A DNA stretch of 64,000 bases, from the NCBI GenBank assembly GCA_023053575.1, contig JAKZAP010000018.1, positions 14,288,202-14,352,201 on the forward strand. The letters run 5' to 3'. Below, in pieces: positions 52,601-63,545 of the stretch. Each line of letters opens with the position of its first letter. The stretch's first letter is position 1. Position numbers and translations under genes: made by a program. The stretch comes from Branchinecta lynchi (lineage: Eukaryota; Arthropoda; Branchiopoda; Anostraca; Branchinectidae). The notes under the pieces were generated by a model. The model worked only from the letters and a program-made list of their open reading frames with translations. It had not been told where the DNA came from and did not search any database.

Positions 52601-55600
52601 CAGGTGTTAATCCCGATGCAAAATTTATCTCAAAATAGTAGTATGAAGTTGTACGAAAAAGTAGCTGATGCTACTACGTGGTTCTACTTCGAGGCTACCG
52701 CGGTACTGCATTCTACTATTAGCAAGACTGGATGCTACTATGGCAAGACAGGATGCTACTGGATACTACTGCTTCTGAGGCACATTAAATGACAGTATTC
52801 TATACTATTACATAGTATTACATGCAACTTTTTCGTAAAACTATCATACAACTACGCAGGCTACAAATTTTTCATCGGGTTATCCTTTCAACTGATAGAC
52901 AAAAAGTTTATCAAACCAAAAAAAGGTGTTACTTACTCTCCGATGAGACTGTCGTCAATGAGATGCCTATCGGTCACCTTGAAAGGATCCTCATGGTCCA
53001 CAGAGAAAGTCCTTGCTTTTCGCTGTGCAGACGTTGACTTAAAGATGCTGCAAAACACGGAAGCCATATTAAAACAAAAGGTCGATTAATCATGTTTAGT
53101 GCGTTTTTGCAGATACCATGGTGCAGTTGTGGTATCTGATACCACGTTCAAAAGGATTTTTTGCAGTTATCGTGGTATCTGATGATATTCAGATACCACG
53201 GTCCGACCGTGGTAACTGATCGTAGTATCTGAAAAAGTCATCTCACTTTCATCAATTTTTGTCAAACTGATGAAAGACGTTGACTTAACGTTTGACGTTC
53301 ACTTAACGTTTGTCAATTAGTAATGTGACTGAATATCAGTTTTTCTTTTGGGATGACTTCCAGAAGCTTAACGTTTGACGTTCACTTAACGTTTGGCAAT
53401 TAGTAATGTGACTGAATATCAGTTTTTCTTCTGGGATGACTTCCAGAAGCGCAATTCGGGCAATTATCGTTTTAGCAGAGCAACCGTATATCAGATTTTT
53501 GTAATTTGCACAGGTTTGATAACTGCAGAAACGACTACTGGAAATCCATTAGCCATGGTAACAGATACCATGGTATCTGCAAATACTCAACGTTTGATTC
53601 ATACCCAAATCCTCACACAAGAGCAATGTGGGTCAGTACGCGAAAACTAACAAGAGCTACGAGCTCATATGGCACTTGTTACGAGTAGGCACGGCTCGGT
53701 TATGTCAATGATATATCTAGTGTTTGCTAGGTGTCTTCCCACCAAGTTTCATCTCGATCCCTCCACTCATAGCGTTTTCCAATATTTCCGGTTCTCCCCT
53801 CCAGCCCCCCCCCCAAAAGTCACCGGATCCGGTCCGGATTTTAAGTGGGTCATCTGAGGCATGAGGTCTTTCCAAATATCAAGTTTCATCGAGATCCGGT
53901 CACCCGTTCAAAAGTTATAAATACCTCAAGATTGCGGATTCCCCCTCCCTCCACTCCCCCAACAGTGCCCGAATCGGCTCGGTCATGTCAATGATGTATC
54001 TAGTGTTTGCTAGGTGTCTTCCCACCAAGTTTCATCTCGATCCCTCCACTCATAGCGTTTCCCAAGATTTCCGGTTAACCCCTCCAGCTCCCCCAAAAGT
54101 CACCGGATCCGGTCCGGATTTTAAGTGGGTCGTCTGAGGCATGAGGCCTTTCCAAATATCAAGTTCCATCGAGATCCGATCACCCGTTCAAAAGTTATAA
54201 ATACCTCAAGATTCCGGATTCCCCCTCCCTCCACTCCCCCCACAGTGCCCGAATTGGCTCGGTTATGTCAATGATGTATCTTCACACCAAGTTTTATCTC
54301 GATCCCTCAACTCACAGCGTTTCCCAAGATTTCCGGTTGCCCCCTCCAGCTCCCCCCAAAAGTCACCGGATCCGGTCCGGATTTTAAGTGGGTCGTCTGA
54401 GGCATGAGGTCGTTCCAAATATCAAGTTTCATCGAGATCCGGTCACCCGTTAAAAAGTTATAAATACCTCAAGATTCCCCCGACAGTGCCCGAATCGGCT
54501 CGGTCATGTCAATGATGTATCTAGTGTTTACTAGGTGTCTTCCCACCAAGTTTAATCTCGACCCCTCCACTCATAGCGTTTCCCAAGATTTCCGGTTGCC
54601 TCCTCCAGCTCCCCCCAAAAGTCACCGGATCCGGTCCGGATTTTAAGTGGGTCGTCTGAGGCATGAGTCTTTCCAAATATCAAGTTCCATCGAGATCCGA
54701 TGACCCGTTCAAAAGTTATAAATACCTCAAGATTCCGGATTCCCCCTCCCTCCACCCCCCCCCCCCACAGTACCCGAATCGGCTCGGTTATGTCAATGAT
54801 GTATCTAGTGTTTGCTAGGTGTCTTCCCACCAAGTTTCATCTCGATCCCTCCACTCATAGCGTTTCCCAAGATTTCCGTTTGCCCCCTCCAGCTCCCCCC
54901 AAAAGTCACCGGATCCGGTCCGGATTTTAAGTACGTCGTCTGAGGCATGAGGTCTTTCCAAATATCAAGTTCCATCGAGATCCGATCACCCGTTCAAAAG
55001 TTAAAAATACCTCAAGATTCCGGATTCCCCCTCCCTCCACTCCCCCCACGGTGCTCGGATCGGGGAAGTGATTATTTCCAACTTAATCATTTGGGGTCCC
55101 TGATACGCTTGCCAAGTTTTATCGTCCTAGCTTATCTGGAAGTGCCCGAACTAGCAAAACCTGGACTACCGACAGACCGACGGACGGACAGAAATTGCGA
55201 TCGCTATATGGCACTTGGCCGAAGGGCAAGTGCCATAAAAACGCGACAGAAAATATCGCGGAAGTCACTACCGCGAAATGGCACAAGAACGAAGGTGAAA
55301 ACCGCAAAAATTCTTACCCCGTACATTGCAACATGTGTTGTTTTTCTTCACATGTTTTACTGTATCGCCTTTCTGGTTTACTAAACATCATCATTATCTA
55401 CCTCCAGGCAGCAAGAGAGGGTGAGGTTAGCTTACGCTCGGTTAGAGTGATGTCTTCCATTCAAAACTGTTTGTAAGAAACATTATTATTACCAGTCGAA
55501 CAGGTTATTTAAAACTGTATTTAATATGTATTATTATTACTTATCTCTTTACGGCCGTAAAGGAGGAGGTCAGTTTACGTTTCAAACCTTTTAACCTTTG

Positions 55601-58600
55601 CTATCTGCTCAAGGAAAAACTAATCAGTACGTAAAAAGTTTTTTTTTTTAAAGTTACTGCCCCAATATTGATCTTATCGTCAATGAAAGAATCTGAAAAG
55701 TCCGCACGCACTCGTATTCAATAGCAGGAGGAAGTGTATACCCCATGTACAAGGTGCAAACTTTTTACAGATGTCTTCTTCTTTCAACCTAGGTTTGTTT
55801 CCTTCTGATACTCGAGCTACCATATGATAGTCATCAACAAGCGATTTTCCGGTACGAGCACAGATGGGCGAATTCGGATCCGGATTCGACTCAAGGATTT
55901 GTCCTTTTCGCCGGATTCGAATCTTCTGCTTGTCAGGCTGGATTCGGAGTCGGATTCCATACCCTCAATTTTACGAATCCGCTCTTCTTGTCTACATTCC
56001 AGTTTCTGTTTCCCAATTTTTACACTGTTGGCTTGTGCAGTCAGAATTTTTATCTCCACCACCAACCATCCTCAGTAATCTCTCACAAAACCTGATTACC
56101 TAAGTATGACCTATGTATATGATTTGATTTATGTTAAGGTCCGATTCGATTCCGGATTCGAATTCTCAGCATAAAAAGGTGGACTCGGAATTGGATTCGT
56201 ACCTAGCACTGGATTCGGATTCGATTCCTTTCATGATCGGATTCGCCCATCTCTGCACGATACGAGTGGAATCGCTGCTCCAAATTGACGACTGATACTT
56301 TTAACCAAAGCTACAGTTTCTGACTGTGATGTTACGGTTGTTGTTATTTATTATCGACTACAACTACGAACTTACCATAGTATTATTTTATTTAGCTTTT
56401 TTACCGATCATCTCGGCTGAACGATCAGTTCTTAAGTTTTCAATCTTGCTTTGGTGACGAGTTTTACGCGTCAACTCGGAGTTGCGTTTCCAATCTTAAC
56501 ATATGCTAAGAGCGCTGAATTGGAAAGTAGCGAATTAAGAACGAGCAAAAAATAAACAGCGAAAATGCTGAACATCTTGCAATCCTCAACCATGCTAACA
56601 GTGCATGCACACTTCACAACAACACTTTCACGGACGTAAATGAGGAAAACCACAAAACCTTGTTAAAGTACTCATAGATATGTAGTATCCCCGAACCCTG
56701 GCTATAATTTTTCCTTTAACACTACTTACTAAAAAAAAGAAAAATAAAGATAAAAAATATCGGTGTCAAGGCGACATCTTATGAAAGTAAATGTTGGAAA
56801 GGTTTCTAGCGCCATCTTTAATTACAGCTTCCAACCAGAGGCCTTGTTACAGCGCGGCGGAAACGCGGCACGGGAGACTGTTTATTCAAGAATAAATCCC
56901 GGGACAAATTTACCTGATTTACCGACTCTACTGCAGTACACCAGCCCCAAAACCAAAGCCCCTAGTCCCATTGCACCGAATCTTGACCAAGGATGCCAAT
57001 CAACTTTGACTGGTATTGGTTTGCATGGTTTGCGTCTCTGCGCGAACCAATCACAGACAAGGCGAAGGGCGTCCATTGCGAAAGACTATTCACGGAACGA
57101 TTTGACTTGACTTGATGCTTCACAGAGAAAGCTCTGAATCAACTGTGAAAGGAGAACCATGACTGTGCTGGCGAGTGATCACTTGGTCATTGATATATAA
57201 AATAATGGAACATCTAGAATTTCAGCTGCACTTCAAATATGTGCTAAAACTCGGTAAGCTGGAAAAAAAAATTCTTCATTTCCTTAGAGCCGTAAGGGCG
57301 CTCACTCTAATATTTTGGTTAAATCCCAAACCCCTGGGTGATGTTCTGACATAAGGTCAGCCTCCCACAAGTGGTATGTCCCATCCTTCTCAATCAGGTG
57401 TCGACTATTACCCTTTACCAAACAGATATGGAAAAGAAAAGAAAGACACAAAATTGTGACAAAACTAGCCGTGACCGTGCTGCCACCATTTACCTGTAAC
57501 AGAAAAACAAACACTCACTGCGATCGACGGGGTTGAAAACAGTAGCGCGGGCGGGAAGGGGTGCGGGGCAAACTCGCACTCCTAAATCTGGTGGTAGCAG
57601 TTAGAAATAGAAAAGTTGAGTTAGAAGTGTCCAAGAGGTTGGAAGGATGAGTAGAACAGACTGCCGCTAAAACCCAGCAAGACATGAAAAGGACGCACGC
57701 GAGTTTAACGATGACGTCCCCAGTTTATACAAATTTTAGAACAGGCCCTACGATAGACCATAGCTTCCTAATAGTGAAAGTAATTTTTCGTTGGTTTTAC
57801 TGTCTCCCACGTATAGCAATAACACAAAATATAGTATCTACCATTGGTAAGGAATACCAAAATTGTTTATTGGTTAGCCTACGGAATGGCTCGAGGATAA
57901 TCAAAGATCCAACCATAGCCTATGCCAACCCGTGTGTAGGCTATCCCGCAATGCCGAGTATGTGGGTTAGTCTGAGAAGAGCGCTGGTAGTCGATTTTTG
58001 CTATTTCCAATTAGATATTTAAACATATTTATACCAGTATTTATCTCCAAATTCGTTCCTCAACTGAGTGTTCACGCGACTGCCCATTTTGTTAAATTAT
58101 TTATATATTAGGCTAAAAGGTATTTGGTTAGATCAGTTGACTGATCTGTCAACGTTCAAGCACTCCAATAGATGCTGTGGATCTTCTTATTATGTCGCAT
58201 ATCGTGTTATAACTGTTAACAAGGGGTGCCGGGCGACCCTGGTAGATCATCAACAGTTAACAACTTGTTTGCTCTTCACATAATAATTCGAATTAAAAGG
58301 AGTTAAATTTGGAAGAATTCTCGCGGCTATAAAATCTAGATTACGCACATTAAAATCGCTATACTTTAAAGGAACAGCAAACTTGACTCGGGGAGCTAGC
58401 TGACATATCAAGAATGTACCCTGAGTTGATATGGAGGATAAGAAAAATTCTCGTTACGACCATTGCAGCTTCCGGCAGTTTCCGAGAATTCGACTTTTGA
58501 GTTAGCAGAAAAAAAGCAAAAGGTTTGTGTGCCAGGAGTAGGAATCGAACGCACGACCTCTTGACTACTACCCTGATACTATGGCCGAAACACGGCCATA

Positions 58601-61600
58601 AGGCGAACTTTTACAGTGCATAAGTGCATAATTACAGTGCATAAGGGGCAAGGGCCAGCCAGCTAGCTTTGGGAACACTAAGGAGGGGTTCGAGATAACA
58701 AAGAAGGGGGGGTCCTGTCGACAATAAGTCCCTGTATCTTTATTTAAGCCCCCCAGGTCGGTTTGATGGCCGAAAGTTGCGTAGTCAAGTTTTCTGTGCC
58801 TTTATACCAGGACTTGCTACGACACTGGGACTATCTGGCGGCGCGACTTAGAAGTACACGGGTGGGCGCTCTCAGAAAAGCTCCGAACACAAAAATTAAT
58901 GAGAGCGAAATATGTTTGGCTAATAGTGCATTAATAAAAGAAGAAAAAAGCTAACATTTGGAACCGTCTACTTCCTTGAAGAGTTTGTTTTTGGTGTTTT
59001 AAGATCATTTCTGCTTAGTAATCCAAAAGACTTTCAAGAAGAAAAAAAAAATATTTTCCACTATCTGCTCTAGTTATGACGTACAGAATATCTGCAGAAT
59101 ATCTCAACACAAACGAGGCTTTTCAGTCGGCAGTGTTGAGATTGGTGAAGATGCCTGAACAAAACAAAAATCATAAGCCTTTCTCGTAAGGTATACGACA
59201 AAAATACAAGCGCATAGAGGTACCACAAATAACACGGACATTCCACTATTGGAAATCGATTATTCGTGAATAGCGGAGCAACAAAGTAACGCATTTTTAT
59301 CGGGTCTTCAAGCCTAATTAAGTGAAGGAGTGATGGATAACTAGATTGTCCTTTCTCAGCCGTTTTCGGTTAAACTTTGACCGTAGAGAACACAATTTTT
59401 CTTCGTACTACCACTTCATTCTCTGCCACAAGCTCTACACTACGGTTGCAAAGGACACAACCCAACAAATAAGGTCCAAAAGTTCAAATAAAACCACCTA
59501 CTTATTTCCAAGACTTTTGCATTTTCGGTGGCCAGGTACGAAGGGGGCACCAGACTTCTTGTGAGATTTGCTCGGCGAATCACCAGGGGTATTCGGCGTT
59601 GACCGAGACAGAGATTCCTTTGAGTCGGAGCGCGGGGTTGCAGGTTCCAGGCTTAATGACTTCCTAGTAGAACAAACGGAATAAATACATTGTCTTTTTC
59701 CTGTCTGGTAGGGTCTTTTCTTTTTCCCTCCAGCTACCCCCGATGGATTAGGAATAGTTATGTGACTAGCAAATTCCGGCTAATAATATAAATAATAATA
59801 ATATAACTGCAGTGAAAAGGCTTTCGCCTCTATTAATTTCTCAAGATACTGTGTACACTAAATTGAATTTCAGCCAGGTGACGATCCACACCTGCTTTAA
59901 ACTGATATTTCTTTATATTTCTTGATATTTCTTTATATCTATAACCTGATATTTCTTATTTATTTATTTTTTATACTCGCCAGCTTTGACGGTCAGAAAT
60001 AAATGAAATGAAATGAAATGAAAATTGATATTTTCGGCATTTACGACATTTTCAGGGAAATTATTAATGTCACCGGAGTTCTTAGTTGGCGTCAAACAAA
60101 TTGTTGAATTTCGAGATCACGCCAGTAAATGGCTGCGCGTTTCGATTTCTAACTTCAAGTGTCTGTTATTATTTTTTTCTTTGAAATTTACGCGGGTTTT
60201 CGAATATTTTAAACTATTTTCGGTATTTGAGTTTCTTATCTATTCGTGTGCAGGTTACTACGCAGTAAAAAATGGTGAACAAGCACGCACCAGAACGGCA
60301 AATAAAGTAACGCTACAAAACCCACCTAGTCACTCTTCTGATAGATTCCTTAACTCATTTGTGCCATATTTTGTGAAGTTTTTTAACAAGTGAAGACACG
60401 TAAAATGTTTTGACAATTAATCTAATATTACATATTTTATATTTTTTATGTTTGACATACCGTTTAATTTTGTTTATTTTTTATGTTGACATACCATTTA
60501 ATTTTGTTACAGGTTATGAAGTCGTACAAGTTTTAAAACGAATTGTAAATATCAATTATATTTTGTTTAAGTTGACAGTCCTATGTTATCATGTTGTGAA
60601 ACAGATATTCAGGAATAAATGCGATTATTGATTGATTGATTGATTACCGTGTAGGTTAGGTTAGTGCGGGTATTTTCGTGTGCAGGTTAGTCGGTTCCCA
60701 CGGTAAATCAAGCCCATAATCAGATCGAGACCTTGATATCTGTTGTTTTTCATTTTTCGGTACAATGACTGGGGAAAGTCTTGTCGGTAAAATGGGAACT
60801 CTCTTTTTCGGTCTGTTTACATCCAGAATGGATACAAATCTTGTCGTTAAATTCAGTATTTGTGAACTATTCGTCAGTGCGAGACTTTTGTATGTGGTTA
60901 CTGGAATATTCTCGTCGGTAAATCCGAAAATGCACTAACCAAACACTTCTTCATTCCTTTCTGTTCCTTGACGGTAAACCAACCACACCTGTTTCCTCGA
61001 ACTGTTCTTGTGTGATTTCTCTGTTCCCACCCATAAACTGCTCTTTTGGGTTGAGCTGGCTGTTCATCAATCCGGGAAATGGTCTACTTTATTCAGTGAC
61101 TTACGAGTTTCAAATTCCCGTCAGTGATGCCCCACCAACTTGGCCCACCGAGGTTGGATCAGGCCAGGATCTCTGAATAACACAACTAGGTCACATGGGC
61201 ACAGTATTGACAAGTTTATCTCCATCTCTCAACCGATTTGGTTCCTAAGCGTTTAATAAAATGTCCAGGACCCACCCTAACCCACCCCCCCCCCCCCACA
61301 GCAATACCATAATGCCAAGAAAAGGTTCGGACACATAAATGGGTCAATGGCATATATTTTGCATCCGCGTCTACAGTGCTTCAAGCATCAATCGAACGGA
61401 TCATTTCCGAAAAATTACCAGTGGGCCTACCGGTCCGGTACCCCTCAGCCCCCCCCCCCCTTCATCCAACGGACGTCAGATCCGGTTTGGGCCTGAAATT
61501 ACATGTCTAGGTCCCATGAGTTTTGTGCCTTTCAAGTTTTATCTCAATCACTCTATCCGTTCAGCCCCTACTCGTATTACAATTTTTCCGAGACCGCCTT

Positions 61601-63339
61601 GCAACACTATTCTCGGACGCGGATAAATTGAACATCTTGGAAAGTTTTACTCGAATCCGAGCATTTTCTAAGGCCCATGCAAATATTAGGTTTTTGAGGC
61701 GTATCACGAAGTTACTCTGACCCCTACTTTCCACTCAGTTGTCGGATTTCGTTCGGACACAGAAGCAGCAAATTTAGGGCATCTACTCCCATCAGCCATC
61801 AAGTTTCCATAAAACTAGATTGCCCGTTCACTTCACTTGTACTTTGATCCAACGCATCCTCATACCAAATTTCAACAATATATCTCAACCCTTTAGAGAG
61901 TTATCATGGTAACAGACGGACAGACAACTTTACGAGCTCGTGGGTGCTAACCTTTTGAACAACCCCAAAAGCCGCTTAATTGACAAGCGAAAAAGACAGC
62001 CGCGTAGATCTTCAAGCAGTGACGTAATCTGTTGCGGTGTCTATCACTACTTTTCTGGTTTGCAATACCATTGACAGCACAGTATGTTCCTGGTTCTATG
62101 TGGCAACCATTGTTGCCAGGAAGTAAATTACGAATTCATTACTTCCCCCCCCCCCCCCCATGAAAATGAGCTAGTTTCGCCACTGTTTGGGAGTGTTGGG
62201 TATTGTTTGATAAGGGGGTTCCTTTACGAACATCAAGACCATCAGATAGGGTGGTCCCTTTTATAGGTATAGGCTTCTCAACTCCCTCCGTGCATGCGTG
62301 TCTCGGCGTTCTGAGGTTTTCCGGTGCCATACGTGCCCTCTTGTCCGAAAGGCATCAGGGCATCTGGGCATTCAGTTTCAGTTTCAGTTTATTTCAAATA
62401 TCAACACATATCGTGGATTGGGCCCAAATGGCGTGTTGAATACGTCAATATACATGAAGGCAAATCAATAATGTCTGTCATAATATCAAGATAAATAATT
62501 CAAACTGAATATGGCCTAACGCAAAAACATAGAAGTGAGACACGCGCAAGAATGACTAAACCTCTTTGTTGAAAATATGTACAAATTTAGGGATAAAACT
62601 ATTACGGTACCGCTCCGTACGGTAGTCACGGGGTTCTAGCTTGGGTATTCGCTCCGCACGCGCTCTTTGCGGACGCAAACGTTAAGGTTGGAACATAGGG
62701 AAATCCGTTCATTGCGGGGCGTCTTGGAAGTCAGTTCTTTCGGAAGGTCGGCCAGTAGGCGTAAATTCATTTCAGCAAAGTGACTTGCGAATATCCAATT
62801 TTGTTCTCTTTAATTTCTTCAATTGGTCTTACCAATAAAATCTATTGCCGGTAATTTCTCTTTTATAAGGTTCTGGTATATTTCCTGGGGGTGGCCTTTT
62901 GGGAGGTTTTTTTTCATCAGGGGGCCTTGCTCGCGCTACCTAGTTCTTTCCCCCTCACCAGGCGATTATAACCCTAGCTTTGGTGAAGAGTTTGAGGCGT
63001 CAATTCGGAGTAGAGTTTCCAATCGTAAGCTACCTAATCAACTAGGAATGCTCAATTGGAAAATCGCGAATTCTAAACTACTAATGAGGAGAGGGTGGTA
63101 GGAAAACACTTACTTGAAATGATCATCTTCTAAAAACTTCTGAAACTCCTCTATGTAGCGTACAGACAGTAAATAACTATGAATCTTTGGTTTTGATTTC
63201 AGAAATGAGAAATCCGAGGCTTGGTAGGAAGCAATCATACGCAGAACGTTGTTTATTTTCAGTTGGCGGTGGTCCTGACCCCAACCGTTTGACTTGGGAT
63301 GTGCAGTGTCAATATGAATGAGATCAGTTAAGAAGAAAC
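46577..63339 (-). CDS. RALGPS: RALGPS: Ral guanine-nucleotide exchange factor with PH domain (3' part, 7 exons joined)
   Basis: Minus-strand exons 63339-63114, 59663-59502, 53047-52937, 50708-50622, 49991-49794, 47892-47774 and 46698-46577 have AG/GT borders and matching phases, giving 341 residues and a TGA. Residues 1-75 are the end of a RasGEF (CDC25) domain: FFLTDLIHIDTAHP is the family's (Y/F)LTDL(T/I) block, and SVRYIEEFQKFLEDD matches the RalGPS-specific end of the domain. The linker (76-213) holds PGHRKCKSLG and DRHLIDDSL blocks typical of RalGPS1/2. Residues 214-330 form a PH domain (EGCLRRKASVKKGKP ... YWAQL ... VERHHF ... DAETAYDWLIKLRAA), and the protein ends LINFE as vertebrate RalGPS ends with a similar NLMSFE. 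Known role: GDP/GTP exchange on RalA/RalB, with PH-domain membrane recruitment. The N-terminal catalytic core lies beyond the right edge. Confidence 0.9.
47163..47602. mobile_element. TTAA-flanked MITE with 12-bp perfect termini
   Basis: AGGACACCTGAA (47163-47174) and TTCAGGTGTCCT (47591-47602) are perfect inverted repeats flanked by TTAA at 47159-47162 and 47603-47606. 440 bp, non-coding, in the last RALGPS intron. The shared AGGAC start links it to the other TTAA MITEs. Confidence 0.75.
47774..47892 (-). CDS. RALGPS: RALGPS exon: middle of PH domain
   Basis: A 119-nt exon with acceptor ttttaccag and donor gtaagt on the minus strand. VERHHFREDSFKILLLCDWS and then EGLILQNSKTG match the RHH-plus-basic phosphoinositide-contact region and middle strands of the RalGPS PH domain. 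Confidence 0.85.
48150..48290. repeat. inverted copy 1 flanking the Penelope-like fragment
   Basis: gaatatactgaaataaaagg through cgggaggacaaccgcctcc matches 48950-49045 in inverse orientation. Its reverse complement holds GCTGAAGAAGGAGG, a loop, CCTCCCGAAATATTC, a hammerhead-like layout. Confidence 0.55.
48555..48935 (-). pseudogene. Penelope-like element fragment (GIY-YIG-like domain)
   Basis: Minus strand: MKIGRTEQRLKDRIAQHRAS, then after a frameshift HHIVLFDQADFTSHDKGDVQ, HYREALEIYKCQN and LGIALNRDTGEI, ending before TAA (48557-48555). The KIGRT ... Glu ... LNRD order fits the GIY-YIG endonuclease of Penelope-like retroelements. One frameshift, 5' part (RT) missing. Confidence 0.6.
48936..49050 (+). 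ncRNA. hammerhead-like hairpin, inverted copy 2
   Basis: Plus strand GCGCTGAAGAAGGGAGG, loop cggttgt, CCTCCCGAAATTTTC: CUGANGA, a 6-bp GGGAGG/CCTCCC stem and GAAA. A short stem I (GCG / CGU) is possible next to a UU cleavage position. It is antisense to the Penelope-like frame. Confidence 0.4.
49794..49991 (-). CDS. RALGPS: RALGPS exon: start of PH domain
   Basis: A 198-nt exon with acceptor aattttcag and donor gtaagt on the minus strand. DDDVIPPIPEGSHPTVEG (with a PxxP) leads into EGCLRRKASVKKGKPASC, then FWASYWAQL, the first strands of the PH fold with the conserved Trp. Vertebrate RalGPS has the equivalent EGSLKRKT ... YWIQL. Confidence 0.87.
50622..50708 (-). CDS. RALGPS: RALGPS exon: Ser-rich linker
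   Basis: An 87-nt exon with acceptor ctccctag and donor gtaagg on the minus strand. It encodes HSSSTSTSLHSHCPSPDSDG, corresponding to the Ser-rich stretch before the PH domain in the family. Phase fits both neighbours. Confidence 0.8.
51905..52095. repeat. dispersed 190-bp repeat, copy 2
   Basis: Shares ggtaccagtaccacaa, ttcaagcctatttaagtgaa and cgattaaactctg with copies at 30090 and 59200. Confidence 0.45.
52338..52400 (-). ncRNA. hammerhead-like motif, copy E
   Basis: Minus strand: CCGGAAGAGG (one change from CTGAAGA), arms GG(A)CCCTT / AAGGGCC, GAAA (52372-52369), then TATAGCT ... AGCTGACGTATCC. The stem II hairpin is perfect apart from one bulged A. A more decayed copy lies at 52540-52575. 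Confidence 0.4.
52607..52882. mobile_element. MITE-like inverted repeat
   Basis: ttaatcccgatgcaaaattt at the left pairs with aaatttttcatcgggttat at the right; inner tagtatgaagttgtacgaaa pairs with tttcgtaaaactatcatac. The middle has repeated tggatgctact units. It ends 55 bp from a RALGPS exon. Confidence 0.6.
52937..53047 (-). CDS. RALGPS: RALGPS exon: linker with RHLIDDS block
   Basis: A 111-nt exon with acceptor tgttttgcag and donor gtaagt on the minus strand. It encodes IFKSTSAQRKARTFSVDHED and then DRHLIDDSLIGE, equivalent to the RHLLDDS block of vertebrate RalGPS. Confidence 0.85.
53106..53583. mobile_element. 478-bp element with 17-bp perfect terminal inverted repeats
   Basis: tttgcagataccatggt and accatggtatctgcaaa are exact inverted termini. 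The left part holds four more gataccacgg/ccgtggtatc palindromes. It contains the 83-bp tandem duplication at 53284-53449. Confidence 0.75.
53284..53449. repeat. tandem duplication of 83 bp
   Basis: cttaacgtttgacgttcact to gatgacttccagaag occurs at 53284 and again at 53367, with only a few differences. Confidence 0.85.
53640..55236. mobile_element. fold-back element, right arm with 283-bp tandem array
   Basis: Starts at the inner junction (aagagctacgagctcatatg) and ends at the outer terminus (aattgcgatcgctatatggc, then acttggccgaagggcaagtg). Five units begin with atgtcaatgatgtatctag-type sequence at 53702, 53985, 54265, 54506 and 54790; spacing 283, 280, 241 and 284. Confidence 0.75.
55861..56255. 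mobile_element. hAT-like MITE rich in gattcg repeats
   Basis: Ends cagatgggcgaattcgg and gattcgcccatctctg are imperfect inverted repeats (CAGNGATGGGCGAAT). The interior is full of ggattcggattcga words. CAG(A/G)G-type termini are usual for hAT MITEs. Confidence 0.6.
56256..58520. other. RALGPS intron, unique-looking sequence
   Basis: Several open frames of 60-115 codons occur on both strands, but none has family motifs or paired splice signals that fit the gene. Confidence 0.35.
58529..58600 (-). repeat. tRNA-like (SINE or tRNA pseudogene) fragment
   Basis: Minus strand contains GTGCGTTCGATTCCTAC, an internal promoter B box (GTTCGATTCC) at the place of a T arm, preceded by a TAGTAGTCAAGAGGTC-like stretch. 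The T stem pairs poorly and no full cloverleaf forms, so this is not a working tRNA. Confidence 0.4.
59200..59385. repeat. dispersed 190-bp repeat, copy 3
   Basis: Shares gcgcatagaggtaccacaa, cgggtcttcaagccta and cggttaaactttgacc with copies at 30090 and 51905. Confidence 0.5.
59502..59663 (-). CDS. RALGPS: RALGPS exon: Ser/Pro linker
   Basis: A 162-nt exon with acceptor tctactag and donor gtaggt on the minus strand. It encodes SLSLEPATPRSDSKESLSRS followed by STPNTPGDSP and ends FVPGHRKCKSLGN. The TPRS near the start and the HRKC-SLG block are hallmarks of RalGPS just after the catalytic domain. Confidence 0.88.
59890..60650 (+). mobile_element. two LINE-like 3' ends with microsatellite tails
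   Basis: aataaatgaaatgaaatgaa at about 59997 and ttgattgattgattgatta at about 60628 are short tails of the sort that end CR1-type LINEs. No RT sequence is left. Confidence 0.4.
61255..61930. repeat. worn fold-back right arm
   Basis: C-runs (12 C at about 61286, 10 C at about 61450), caagttttatctcaatcac and cagacggacagac near the end resemble the right arms at 39480 and 55180. Confidence 0.4.
62380..62455 (-). repeat. retroelement 3' end with (TTTCAG)n
   Basis: cagtttcagtttcagtttat runs into ttcaaatatcaacacat and a GGGCCCAAATGG block; it looks like a minus-strand LINE or SINE tail. Confidence 0.3.
63114..63339 (-). CDS. RALGPS: RALGPS exon: end of RasGEF domain
   Basis: A 226-nt exon; on the minus strand it has acceptor tttgtttctag and donor gtaagt. 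It opens FFLTDLIHIDTAHPKSNGWG, continues RMIASYQASDF, and ends RYIEEFQKFLEDDHFK, the C-terminal helices of the Ral-GEF catalytic fold. It starts with two bases of a Gly codon, so the previous exon (ending ...FLG in relatives) is off window. Confidence 0.88.
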
Positions 63340-63369
63340 CTAGAAACAAAAAACAATATTTTCAACGAG

Positions 63370-63545
63370 AATAACGAGGCGGACACGTGGAGTGGTCCTG
63401 GTTTGGACACGTGAGCAAAAAAGACGACTCCACCTTAGCGACGAAGGTTCTACTAATTACCCCACTACCCGGCTGGACTGAACTCTGCGGCGGCCGACGT
63501 AAAACGTGGCTAAGGACCCTCAAAGAAGACCTCAAGCCAGAGATG
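63370..63545 (+). pseudogene. LINE fragment, end of RT region
   Basis: Encodes WSWFGHVSKKDDSTLATKVL and then GRRKTWLRTLKEDLKPE, the WFGHV ... GRP(R)KTW-KEDL tail typical of RTE/CR1-like LINEs. Cut at 63545 by the start of the next element. Confidence 0.6.

Noticed and set aside
56763..57110. 115-codon plus-strand frame in a RALGPS intron
   Set aside because: No recognisable domain and the opposite strand is also open; no promoter or splice evidence beyond a CCAAT-like word.
57302..57514. Minus-strand frame after a good acceptor (ctgttacag) as an extra RALGPS exon
   Set aside because: The phases of the neighbouring exons already join without it, and its product does not resemble RalGPS. It could be an unrelated or alternative exon.
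58529..58600. Functional tRNA gene
   Set aside because: B box is good but the T stem mispairs and no cloverleaf with a proper anticodon arm forms.
60650..60670. taggttaggttag as telomere repeat
   Set aside because: Only two units, inside intronic sequence; chance or LINE tail.
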